Source: Bacteroidales bacterium (GTDB taxonomy: Bacteria; Bacteroidota; Bacteroidia; Bacteroidales; Muribaculaceae). From it: a stretch of 34,685 nt of DNA. The notes beneath the pieces are model-generated. The model was not told the origin of the DNA, made no database searches, and was given only the letters and a program-made list of their open reading frames with translations. This document shows, one piece after another, positions 25,772 through 33,986 of this stretch; the first letter of the stretch is position 1; the number at the start of each line of letters is the position of its first letter. The stretch lies in assembly GCA_004557385.1 (NCBI GenBank), contig SFEA01000024.1, positions 1 to 34,685 on the forward strand, written 5' to 3'. The position numbers and the translations under genes are program-made.

Positions 25772-26182
25772 ATGAAATTTTCGAATAAGGAAAAGCATTT
25801 AAGATTAAATATTAAACGTTGCATAATGTTTGCCATGACTGGGTTTATATGCTTTATACTTTGTTGTTGCGAATCCAGGCACAATGCGGTATATGAACTA
25901 TTAGAATTACGAGAGGACATGAAAAAGCATAGCGCAGAATATTCTCAGGCTGATTGGGAGAATGCGATGAATGAGTATGCTGTTATCTGTCAGGAGTTAG
26001 ACCAAATGGAATTAACCGATGAAGAAAGAAAGGAGATATTAAGGATAAAAGGAGAAGTTGTAGGCATAGCTACAAATTCAATGGCAAAGCAATTCCTTGA
26101 AAATACAGATGAGCTGGTCAACTCCTTTGCAATATTCTTCGAGGGAATGGAGGATGGGCTGAATATTAAAGACAAAAATTAA
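25772..26182 (+). CDS. Small lipoprotein (DUF6565-like)
   Basis: 136 residues: basic N-terminus, hydrophobic segment (about 18-31, MFAMTGFICFILCCC) and a cysteine cluster acting as lipobox. The mature part is helical and acidic; YSQADWENAMNEYAVICQELDQMELTDEERKEILRIKGEVVG resembles DUF6565-type Bacteroidetes lipoproteins (from memory, moderate certainty). The stop is 2 bp before the next start, so it is cotranscribed with the membrane protein and the tubulin-like gene. Function unknown; an envelope anchor or sensor is possible. Confidence 0.7.
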   Translation: MKFSNKEKHLRLNIKRCIMFAMTGFICFILCCCESRHNAVYELLELREDMKKHSAEYSQADWENAMNEYAVICQELDQMELTDEERKEILRIKGEVVGIATNSMAKQFLENTDELVNSFAIFFEGMEDGLNIKDKN

Positions 26183-26184
26183 CG

Positions 26185-26658
26185 ATGATAGGCGATTTTA
26201 TAAATACCATAGACAACTTGGGCTACGGAGCATTAATTGCTTTTGTGTTAGATGCGTCATTAATAGTTTGTATTGGCTTAGCATGTGGTAAAAAGCATTT
26301 TACGATTTGGTCATACTTTGTTGCTGGGCTTTTATTGGTTCCATTGACTTTTCAGATGAGTAGACTTGTCGGCGCATGTAACATATCGCTGGCTTCATCA
26401 GTGATAAACGATATCATAACCTCCACAGCACCAGTCTTGAACAAATATGTATGTTCTGCTACCCGTGAAGATATCGGTTGGTTTATTATCCGCCGTATTT
26501 TGTGGTCGGCATTGTTTATGGTTACTACAGCTGGCTTAGTTATTGCTACTATGCAATCTGGCGCAAGTAGCGGACGTAGACACTATCCGACTAGGCATGA
26601 GAGAACTTCGTCAAGGCGAGGCAGTGAACATAGACCTTTTAGAACAAGAAGAAAATAA
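26185..26658 (+). CDS. Three-helix membrane protein with basic C-terminal tail
   Basis: 157 residues with hydrophobic segments at about 15-36, 41-63 and 101-125, then a cytoplasm-type tail rich in Arg/Ser/His (SGRRHYPTRHERTSSRRGSEH). No family recognised. It starts 2 bp after the lipoprotein stop and 18 bp before the tubulin-like gene, so it is the obvious candidate for a membrane anchor of the GTPase, with the basic tail facing it or nucleic acid/phospholipid. That role is inferred. Confidence 0.75.
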   Translation: MIGDFINTIDNLGYGALIAFVLDASLIVCIGLACGKKHFTIWSYFVAGLLLVPLTFQMSRLVGACNISLASSVINDIITSTAPVLNKYVCSATREDIGWFIIRRILWSALFMVTTAGLVIATMQSGASSGRRHYPTRHERTSSRRGSEHRPFRTRRK

Positions 26659-26676
26659 TAATAAACAATAATAACT

Positions 26677-29600
26677 ATGGCAACAACTTATTGCAAAAAC
26701 AATCACATCCTGATAGGCCTTGGAGGAACAGGAGGGAAGATTCTTAAAGCATTTAAGATGCGTATGTTTGAAGAATTCCCAAATCATGAGGACAGAGTGA
26801 AGCAGCCAGTGGCTCTGCTCTATGTTGATTCTACAGAAGAGATGATGGGTATAGGCCGTCCCGATTTTAGAGTTATGGGGTTAGATGCTTCATTTACTAA
26901 TAATGAATTCCTGTATATCAAAGATGTAGATGTGACCAAGATATTGGATAACATCAACAATTACCCTGCGGTCAAGGGAATAGTAAACAATGTTTCGGCG
27001 GTAAAGACCGCAATTGGCTCTTTAGGGCAAGCTGCAGGGCAAAAGCGCAGAGCCGGACGTTTGCTATTTGCAGCTAACGCTGTGGGGTTTGTTGCCGCAT
27101 TGAAGGATGCTTATGGCCGATGTGATGCTGTATCACATAATGCAGAGAACACCAATATCCATATTTTTGCGGGATTGTGTGGCGGAACCGGTTCCGGGGC
27201 TATCATTGATGCTATTGTGCAATCGAGGAAAGCATTTCCCGAGGCCATAATTAATGTTTATGCAATGATTCCTGAAATGAATTTGCCAAAGGCAAATATG
27301 GATCAGGGACGCTATTATCAAAATGGCTATGCAGCGTTAAACGAACTAAATGCGTTGCAAACAGGTAGGTTTTCCCCTCACGATGTAACAGGAGCTGGAC
27401 AAGAGGCAAGGCTATTTACCGACAAAGTGAAAGGAGTGGCTAATGGCATTACCTTATATAGCAATGTAAATGAAAACGGGCTTACCATCGATTCTTTGCA
27501 GGAACTGCCAAAAATAGTGAGTGATTATGTATATTCTCGTATTTTTCTAATCAACTCCGATGATGTGGTTAATGAAGATATAATAAGGGCATATACATTC
27601 GAGAATATGGATGATTTCGCCCTAGAATATGATGAAACAAAGAATACTGATTCCAGCGGCCAAATTCCCGTAGCTCGCACAAAGAAAATCAATTCATTTG
27701 GCATTAAGCGAGTAATGTATCCAGAATTAAGAGTCCTCAAACACATCACTTATACCATAGGCGAAAGCGTTCTCTATCAATTCAAATACAACCATTGGCG
27801 TGAAGATATTGGTTACGTTAATGAGGAAGAAAACAAAGACTATCGTGAGTTATATTTCACCGAAAAGAATCTTCTGGCATGGATGATTGATTACAAGCAT
27901 CTCACTTTGGAGAAAAAGATTCTTAAGAGCGAAAAAGACTTCCCTGCATTTAACGATTATTGGCACGACAAAGCCACTTTATATACCGAAGAGGCAAAAA
28001 AAGCTGATTGTCCATTAAATGAGTTAGATAGCATTTTGGGGGACTTTTTTGATAAACAATTCCGCGGAGTGGGAGTTGTGGAATATTATAAGAATAAAGA
28101 GCATGCAATTCCAGAGCTTGCAAAAGAGGTGCGTCGCAATATCGAACACGAATTATTCGAGAAATGGAAAGTTGGAGATATTTCCATAATCGAACTACAG
28201 CGAGTGTCGAGACTACTTATTGAGTATATTTCTGAAAAGCGAAAGGCTATTGACGAAGAATTGCTCAAGGAACAGGATAATTATGAAGCAATTGACTTCG
28301 ATAGAAAGGATAATGTGAATGAGTGGAGCCAACTTGGAATTCTTCAGCGCATGGTGAATAAAGGTGCTCGACTATATGCCGATCATCAAGAAATTCTCAC
28401 CGATTACTACACCTGCAAGACTATGCTTGTAGCATGGGAGTTTGCTAAGAAATTAGCCGGCAAGGTGTTTGTTGAGTTCGGGAAGTTGGATGCCGACATC
28501 AGCGCCTTCGGACAGAAGATAACCGACTCTATCGAAGAAACCGAACGCCTTGTTACTGCACAACGCAAAGTGAATAAAGGTCTTGAGGACATGAAGGGTG
28601 CAATAATTGAGGTATGTGAAGAAGAAATGATGACAAACTTCGAGTCTGACATCCGTGTCGACAAAATTGATATGCCTAACATCGCTCGTCAATTGAGAGA
28701 GGCAATTATCCCGAAATCCGAATTCACTAATTTTGGGAACCTTGCAAATGCAATCACAATAGATGGTGTGAAAGATGCTTTCGACTTGAAGTTGTCTGAA
28801 ATAGTGCGAATCAAGCATGACGAGAAAGCTGATTCCGACAAGAAAGTGTTAGGGTTGAATATACTTACTCAACTACAACAAAAACTCATTTCGGAAGAAG
28901 ACATAAAGCGCTTTGCCCTCGAAATAGTTAATCAAAGCGGCGTATATCTGAAATTAAACAACGACCAGATGCAGTTACACGTCCGCAACAACGAGGGAAA
29001 TCTAAGTCCGACAAATCCAGCAAGCATTAATAAAAAAACCATTCTCGTGTCTATTCCTTCTCCCGACGACAACGAAAGTCTGAAGGCTTTTGCCGACAAA
29101 TTAGAGAAAGCATTCCGTGATTCATTCAAGCAAGGCACTTCACAGACTTCGCTTATTGTTAACAAGAAAAGTTCACGCAAAGACGAATTGTCTATTATCA
29201 CCATTGCATATTGTTTCCCTATGCGTTGCATATCGTGGTTGACTACATACAAGGAGAAATACGACAACTTTTTGAACACAGGGAATGTAAATACCGATGC
29301 AAGCAACGCCATTCTATTGCATGGTGAGGGTAACGGGAACGGTCTCCCAAGTTTGTTTGTTGTTGATGTAGATAACGACTCCACAAATCAGTCGGCTCAG
29401 CCTAAAGCTACGAGCATTCCTCCTATGCCAAGTGCCACACCGCCACCTGTCATTCAAGAGCCTCATGTGCAGATATATCTGGCAGTATCCGGTCAACAAT
29501 ACGGTCCATATGATTATGCTACTTTGAAAACCTTTGTGCCAACAGGGCAATTAACAGAACATACTTTGGTTTGGCAGCAAGGGATGGTGGCATGGACCCC

Positions 29601-29709
29601 AGCAGGACAAGTAGCTGAACTTCGCGGTTTATTTGCTCCCAAATTGCCCGATGTGCCACCCGTGCCGCCGATTCCGTCAACACCAAATGGCATGCCACCT
29701 ATGCCTTGA
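26677..29709 (+). CDS. Tubulin/FtsZ-superfamily GTPase (Tubulin_2-like) with C-terminal GYF-like domain
   Basis: A 1010-residue cytoplasmic protein. The N-terminus HILIGLGGTGGKILKAFK (10-27) is the first nucleotide-binding loop, and FAGLCGGTGSGAIIDAI (164-180) is the tubulin/FtsZ signature (GGTGSG at 169-174). RRAGRLLFAAN (124-134) and NVYAMIPE (193-200) complete the Tubulin_2 pattern. The middle (about 380-900) is long, helical and charged, with coiled-coil-like stretches (ELLKEQDNYEAIDFDRK, ITDSIEETERLVTAQRKVNKGLEDM). Near the C-terminus a proline-rich linker leads to a GYF_2/DUF4339-like domain (about 933-986: YGPYDYATLKTF...LVWQQGMVAWTPAGQV), and the tail is again proline-rich. It is far longer than FtsZ. 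Tubulin_2/FtsZ-like proteins have been proposed to remodel membranes; the role here is unknown. Confidence 0.88.
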   Translation: MATTYCKNNHILIGLGGTGGKILKAFKMRMFEEFPNHEDRVKQPVALLYVDSTEEMMGIGRPDFRVMGLDASFTNNEFLYIKDVDVTKILDNINNYPAVKGIVNNVSAVKTAIGSLGQAAGQKRRAGRLLFAANAVGFVAALKDAYGRCDAVSHNAENTNIHIFAGLCGGTGSGAIIDAIVQSRKAFPEAIINVYAMIPEMNLPKANMDQGRYYQNGYAALNELNALQTGRFSPHDVTGAGQEARLFTDKVKGVANGITLYSNVNENGLTIDSLQELPKIVSDYVYSRIFLINSDDVVNEDIIRAYTFENMDDFALEYDETKNTDSSGQIPVARTKKINSFGIKRVMYPELRVLKHITYTIGESVLYQFKYNHWREDIGYVNEEENKDYRELYFTEKNLLAWMIDYKHLTLEKKILKSEKDFPAFNDYWHDKATLYTEEAKKADCPLNELDSILGDFFDKQFRGVGVVEYYKNKEHAIPELAKEVRRNIEHELFEKWKVGDISIIELQRVSRLLIEYISEKRKAIDEELLKEQDNYEAIDFDRKDNVNEWSQLGILQRMVNKGARLYADHQEILTDYYTCKTMLVAWEFAKKLAGKVFVEFGKLDADISAFGQKITDSIEETERLVTAQRKVNKGLEDMKGAIIEVCEEEMMTNFESDIRVDKIDMPNIARQLREAIIPKSEFTNFGNLANAITIDGVKDAFDLKLSEIVRIKHDEKADSDKKVLGLNILTQLQQKLISEEDIKRFALEIVNQSGVYLKLNNDQMQLHVRNNEGNLSPTNPASINKKTILVSIPSPDDNESLKAFADKLEKAFRDSFKQGTSQTSLIVNKKSSRKDELSIITIAYCFPMRCISWLTTYKEKYDNFLNTGNVNTDASNAILLHGEGNGNGLPSLFVVDVDNDSTNQSAQPKATSIPPMPSATPPPVIQEPHVQIYLAVSGQQYGPYDYATLKTFVPTGQLTEHTLVWQQGMVAWTPAGQVAELRGLFAPKLPDVPPVPPIPSTPNGMPPMP

Positions 29710-29766
29710 AAAAGGGAAGAGAATAACATTATATTATTACATTAATTTTTAATATAAGAACGATAT

Positions 29767-30471
29767 ATGGCAAGTGAAAGAAGAAATCCCAGCCGCGAAC
29801 GTATGAGATATGGAATATGTCTTAACGACGAATGCGAGATGTGTAGGAACAAAACGATTCAAAAAATTCCTATGCGCAAAGATTTTGTGTGTCAAAACCC
29901 CGATTGTGGCAAAGAATTGCGAGAATGCCCACCACCAAAGAAACAGAACAAAATGCCTCTGTACATTGCAGGAGCATTGGTGGCGCTATGTGTTTTAGGC
30001 GGCGGAATGTATGCTTTGTCGGGCGGAAGCGAGGAGCAGCCGACAGTTACTACAGATTCAGTAGTAAAATCCGCTCCCGTTGATACCGCAGTAGCAGCAT
30101 CCACCTCTATAAAAACCGACACTGTAGTTGTGCGCGACACCATCGTTCAAAACAACACCACTACCATAAGCGAAAAAACCAGCACCAAGACCGTGGTAAA
30201 TACAGTTAGCTCCAAACCAAAAGCTGCTACATTCGGTTCGGTTAATTTGGGTTACGCCAAATTTGTTGGTCCTGTAAGCAATGGGGTGCCTAATGGACAG
30301 GGGCGCATGACTTTCACAACATCTCACCAGATTGACAGTCGCGATGTAAAAGCTAGAATCGCCGATGCCGGCGACTATGTCATTGGCGAGTGGAAAGACG
30401 GCAAACTCGTTCACGGCAAGTGGTATGGTTCTGACAACAATGTAAAAGGATCAATTATGATTGGGCTATAG
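29767..30471 (+). CDS. Zinc-ribbon / transmembrane / MORN-repeat protein
   Basis: 234 residues in three parts. Residues 16-54 have cysteines C18, C23, C26, C42, C47 and C54 (CEMC...CQNPDC), a zinc ribbon. A single transmembrane helix spans about 64-86 (PLYIAGALVALCVLGGGMYALSG). After a Ser/Thr-rich linker, two MORN-like repeats follow (161-183, GYAKFVGPVSNGVPNGQGRMTF, and 201-220, GDYVIGEWKDGKLVHGKWY). The topology predicts a cytoplasmic zinc ribbon and an external MORN domain, a layout that could link the GTPase to the exported proteins encoded next (12 bp downstream). Function inferred only. Confidence 0.75.
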   Translation: MASERRNPSRERMRYGICLNDECEMCRNKTIQKIPMRKDFVCQNPDCGKELRECPPPKKQNKMPLYIAGALVALCVLGGGMYALSGGSEEQPTVTTDSVVKSAPVDTAVAASTSIKTDTVVVRDTIVQNNTTTISEKTSTKTVVNTVSSKPKAATFGSVNLGYAKFVGPVSNGVPNGQGRMTFTTSHQIDSRDVKARIADAGDYVIGEWKDGKLVHGKWYGSDNNVKGSIMIGL

Positions 30472-30483
30472 CCATAATAAACA

Positions 30484-31617
30484 ATGAAATATCACCTTCG
30501 AATATTTATTTCAGCGACACTTATTTCGATTGCTGCGGGACTCTCTTCAATGGGGGCTCAGCAGTTGTCGTTTTTGTCGAAATCTTTGGAGGACATTGCA
30601 CATAATATACCTCTCACAATACCTGATACATTGCACATCGGCATCAACGATATGGGTACGGCATTTAATATGCCTGTTATCGCCGAAGTTGATGACCATC
30701 ATATGATTACGCACCTAGGCTTCCGATTATTTCCCGAAGAATTAAAAACTTCAGAGACTGCTTATCTCTACAAATTTCTTGAGAGATATTTTCTAGAGCT
30801 CTATTGTTGGAAAGGCAACACCAGAATTCAACAAAAAATCAACGATGATAATTTTGTATTTGTAGAGGGAAATTTAGGCGATGTTAAGAATATCAACGAC
30901 ACGTTAAACATAGCGGTAAGCAGAGTCAACAATAAATTTTATGAGATAACCTGGACATCCGATTCTATGACTATATTGTCGGTAGCTTTTCCTGCAAAAT
31001 ATGAACTCATTTTAGGAATGCCAAAGGTGGAAATTGAGCAACGACTCTACGATATTATTGTCAATTCCGTAGCAGATGTAGAGCCGAATGTCACCACATT
31101 ATCTGTTGAACAGATTGGCGATAATTTGTATAAAACACAGCCTGCAGTTTCTTTTCAAATCGAATCACTCAGCAACGCCTGCTATTATCGCAAAGACCAA
31201 TCTGATTCTTCATATAAACTAATTGTTGATTCTGAAGATTTAGAGCATAGTGCCACCAATATATTTCATGCACTCACAGGCTTTAATAACCCAATGCTCG
31301 TCGAACAAAGCGTATACGGTTTTAACAAACGGTCGTATACCATACGACTCGATAATTGGATTAATTATTGCCTTAGTTCGAAACTATACATCTACACTGC
31401 TATTGAAGAAGAATTCGACGATTCTATCAAAGTACTTGTTGTTGCAGAGAGTTCTACATTAGGCTTTTGCCATGTGTTGTCGGTGTTTTTGCCTCGCGAC
31501 TTTCTGACAAAGCCCACTTCTGAGTTACGGTGTAAACTCAACGCATTTATTCCACTGCATAACTTGAAGAATCTTTATAAACAAGATATAAAAACAAAAA
31601 ATAAACATATAGAATAG
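30484..31617 (+). CDS. Exported protein of unknown function
   Basis: 377 residues, signal peptide about 1-25 (LISIAAGLSSMGAQQ). The rest is mixed alpha/beta with no motif I recognise; notable segments are FLERYFLELYCWKGN (98-112) and MTILSVAFPAKYELILGMPKVEIEQRLYDIIV. It has no lipobox and no transmembrane helix after the signal, so it should be periplasmic. 12 bp after the MORN gene and 9 bp before the next exported protein: same transcript. Confidence 0.7.
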   Translation: MKYHLRIFISATLISIAAGLSSMGAQQLSFLSKSLEDIAHNIPLTIPDTLHIGINDMGTAFNMPVIAEVDDHHMITHLGFRLFPEELKTSETAYLYKFLERYFLELYCWKGNTRIQQKINDDNFVFVEGNLGDVKNINDTLNIAVSRVNNKFYEITWTSDSMTILSVAFPAKYELILGMPKVEIEQRLYDIIVNSVADVEPNVTTLSVEQIGDNLYKTQPAVSFQIESLSNACYYRKDQSDSSYKLIVDSEDLEHSATNIFHALTGFNNPMLVEQSVYGFNKRSYTIRLDNWINYCLSSKLYIYTAIEEEFDDSIKVLVVAESSTLGFCHVLSVFLPRDFLTKPTSELRCKLNAFIPLHNLKNLYKQDIKTKNKHIE

Positions 31618-31626
31618 AGAAATATT

Positions 31627-32376
31627 ATGCTAAATAAAGTCATTATTTTCATATTTATGGTATTATCTTGCTCCACGGGAGTTTGCCAATCAGATGCTCG
31701 CCAGGCTCTCGTTGAGATAAATACCATTAAGAGTAGTCCCGACTATATCTATGCCGAGGCCACTACTTCCGACTCCAAAACTTCATATGATAATGCTATG
31801 GATTTGCTCGAAACGTTTATTGAAGATTGGATTAAAAGCAACTGCGACAGTACCGAGGTGAGCGGGTGCATAACCAAGGCGAGTAAAAACATCCTTCAAA
31901 TTAAGACAAAACGTGGCAGTTTGTATCGTGCTTTTCTGTATGTTAAGAAGTCGGATGTACTAACCTATGCTTCCGATAAGGATTTGGTGGTTGTGCCTTT
32001 AGGTGAAACAAAGAAACCTGAACCTAACAAGCAGCAGACTGAAAGACGAGATTCTCTAAGGCATGAACAAGATGGCAATTCTGTCAAAGCTCCATCCAAG
32101 GCTTATCTTGTTGATGACTTTGGCAAAAAAATGATTAGCATTCGTGCTTTCGAAGGCATAGAGCCGTTCGTAAAACAATACTCCAACGGCAATATGGGGA
32201 AATACAAAACTCTGCCAAAAATGGGTACTTATTATGTGTTTGTATATAATCGTTCAGGCGAAGTGATGTCTCATCTTAGTTATAACGATGGGGCTTGGAT
32301 GAATATTCTGAACGGCAATGCCGATGATATAAAAAATTATCCCGGTTGCGGGGCTATTTGGTTTCAAAGGAAATAA
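31627..32376 (+). CDS. Exported protein of unknown function (conserved Bacteroidales type)
   Basis: 249 residues, signal peptide about 1-20 (MVLSCSTGVCQS). An N-terminal domain (about 22-120) has the pattern DYIYAEATTSDSKTSYDNAMDLLETFIEDW...LYRAFLYVKKSDVL, which resembles periplasmic proteins encoded beside NTF2-like and PEGA genes in other Bacteroidales (from memory). A charged linker (135-155) precedes a second domain (160-249) with KTLPKMGTYYVFVYNRSGEVMSHLSYNDGAWMNI. No catalytic motif seen. 17 bp before the next gene. Confidence 0.65.
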   Translation: MLNKVIIFIFMVLSCSTGVCQSDARQALVEINTIKSSPDYIYAEATTSDSKTSYDNAMDLLETFIEDWIKSNCDSTEVSGCITKASKNILQIKTKRGSLYRAFLYVKKSDVLTYASDKDLVVVPLGETKKPEPNKQQTERRDSLRHEQDGNSVKAPSKAYLVDDFGKKMISIRAFEGIEPFVKQYSNGNMGKYKTLPKMGTYYVFVYNRSGEVMSHLSYNDGAWMNILNGNADDIKNYPGCGAIWFQRK

Positions 32377-32393
32377 AATTGTAATATATAGAT

Positions 32394-33374
32394 ATGAAAA
32401 ATCTTTTTATTAATCTTTCGCTCTCTTTAGTTTCTATTTTTTGGTGTGTATCAGCTTTTGCTGTTGATGTCACCATTGCCGATGGTATCGACAATGCTGC
32501 AGTCAAGGCTAAAATGGAACGCTCTATGTCGGCATTTCTCACCGAAGTCAATAATGCAATTGCCAATAAACGCGATCTGAAATTTGGCGATTTGGGGCTC
32601 TCTCGTGATGTACAGAGTTCTGTGGCTATGCTTTGGGAAAACAGTCCATTCGAGTGTGCCGACGACATAATCACCGAGCACTGCATTGTCACAGGTTCGG
32701 GCTATCAAGTGCGCAACATTCCTTTGCTTATGCGTCCCACCGATAGTTCATTCAATGAGGAAGAATATCAGGAAGCGGTTTTCAGTTTCGACCATAGCGG
32801 TAATATCGAGAGTTTCTATCTAACGCTAAGTCAAAACCTCTACATGAATGTCATAAAGAGCAACAAGGAGGTTGCCGACTTGCGACGCCGTCAACTGATT
32901 CTCGATTATGTGGAGCATTTCCGCACAAGCTATAACCAAAAAGACATGAAATTCCTTGAACAAGTGTTCTCCGACGATGCTTTGATTATTACTGGTAAAG
33001 TTATTAAGCAATCGAAGGACGGTATACCCTTGCCCGACAAGATTACTTATCGCAAGCAGAGCAAGCAGCAATATCTCACCAACCTGCGTCGCACTTTTGC
33101 GGCGGCTAAGTATATTAAGGTGACTTTCGACGAGATTGAGGTCTCACGACACCCGGTAAACCCCGACTTCTACGGCGTAACGCTTCATCAGGGCTACACC
33201 TCAAATTATTATCACGACGATGGCTATGTATTCCTTCTTTGGGACTTCCGTGACGAGGACCATCCACAGATACACGTCCGCACTTGGCAGCCCGACGCCT
33301 TCAATAGCGACGGCAAGGGCGTTTCGCGCATCCCTAAAGATGAGATTTTTAGCCTAAGTGATTTTGACATTTAA
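32394..33374 (+). CDS. Exported NTF2-like protein
   Basis: 326 residues with a signal peptide (about 1-23, ending VSAFA). The N-terminal domain (24-155) starts VDVTIADGIDNAAVKAKMERSMSAFL. The C-terminal part (about 160-300) fits an NTF2/SnoaL-like cone fold: ILDYVEHFRTSYNQKDMKFLEQVFSDDALIITGKV, then HQGYTSNYYHDDGYVFLLWDFRD and QIHVRTWQPD. NTF2-like domains usually bind small molecules or act as scaffolds. Members of this family in Bacteroidales are often followed by PEGA-domain genes; here one unrelated gene intervenes before the PEGA gene. Confidence 0.75.
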   Translation: MKNLFINLSLSLVSIFWCVSAFAVDVTIADGIDNAAVKAKMERSMSAFLTEVNNAIANKRDLKFGDLGLSRDVQSSVAMLWENSPFECADDIITEHCIVTGSGYQVRNIPLLMRPTDSSFNEEEYQEAVFSFDHSGNIESFYLTLSQNLYMNVIKSNKEVADLRRRQLILDYVEHFRTSYNQKDMKFLEQVFSDDALIITGKVIKQSKDGIPLPDKITYRKQSKQQYLTNLRRTFAAAKYIKVTFDEIEVSRHPVNPDFYGVTLHQGYTSNYYHDDGYVFLLWDFRDEDHPQIHVRTWQPDAFNSDGKGVSRIPKDEIFSLSDFDI

Positions 33375-33416
33375 ACATAACTGACTGGAGTTAGATTTAA
33401 TTATAAATATGAAAAA

Positions 33417-33956
33417 ATGACAATACAAGAAGTTGGAAATAGTTTCTTCTGCAATGAATTGGAACAATTAGTTGACAAAAAGCCATATATGGCATTTGTA
33501 ATTATGTCTTCTATTCTGGAATTCATAGGTAAATGCTACAGCAAGCGCCCAGATTTCCAGAAAACCGGGTATTCTAAAAACGACTATTACGATGCAATTA
33601 ATAAATTAGACTCGTTAGAGAAATACCGTGTTTTTAATTATCCGCCAGATAATAATGGGCAAGCTCCAAACAACAATTATCTTTATACCCACCTAAGATG
33701 TGGAATGTTGCATGCTTTTCTACCTGATGGTGATATCATATTAGCACCTTCAGAAAATGATTTGAGCAAAAAAATCGTAGGGGCTCGAGAGTTATATACA
33801 GATTTGCAAAAAGCTTGGGAGGAGATAAAGCAAAATGCTAAAATCGCATCATCTATAAATGGGAATCTTGCTCTTAACGTAGCTGGAGAATTATCGGGTT
33901 CGACATCAACTAATGTCGTGGAAATTGTTGACGAACAAAATTCTAAAAAATCATAA
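33417..33956 (+). CDS. Cytoplasmic protein with HEPN-like R-x4-H motif
   Basis: 179 residues, no signal peptide, mostly helical up to about 145, then a Ser/Asn-rich tail. LRCGMLHAF gives R94 and H99, the R-x4-H spacing of HEPN domains, many of which are RNases; the surrounding helices (AFVIMSSILEFIGKC; DDNN loop; LQKAWEEIKQNAKI) fit a HEPN helical bundle. It is more AT-rich than its neighbours and separates the NTF2-like gene from the PEGA gene. An abandoned ATGAAAAAATGA just upstream (33409-33420) overlaps its start. The function call is speculative. Confidence 0.65.
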   Translation: MTIQEVGNSFFCNELEQLVDKKPYMAFVIMSSILEFIGKCYSKRPDFQKTGYSKNDYYDAINKLDSLEKYRVFNYPPDNNGQAPNNNYLYTHLRCGMLHAFLPDGDIILAPSENDLSKKIVGARELYTDLQKAWEEIKQNAKIASSINGNLALNVAGELSGSTSTNVVEIVDEQNSKKS

Positions 33957-33986
33957 ATTTCGTTCAATAATTATTCGGCAAATATT

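Noticed and set aside
26677..29709. The cell-division protein FtsZ
   Set aside because: Far too long, diverged outside the GTP motifs, has a GYF-like tail, and is not in a division gene cluster.
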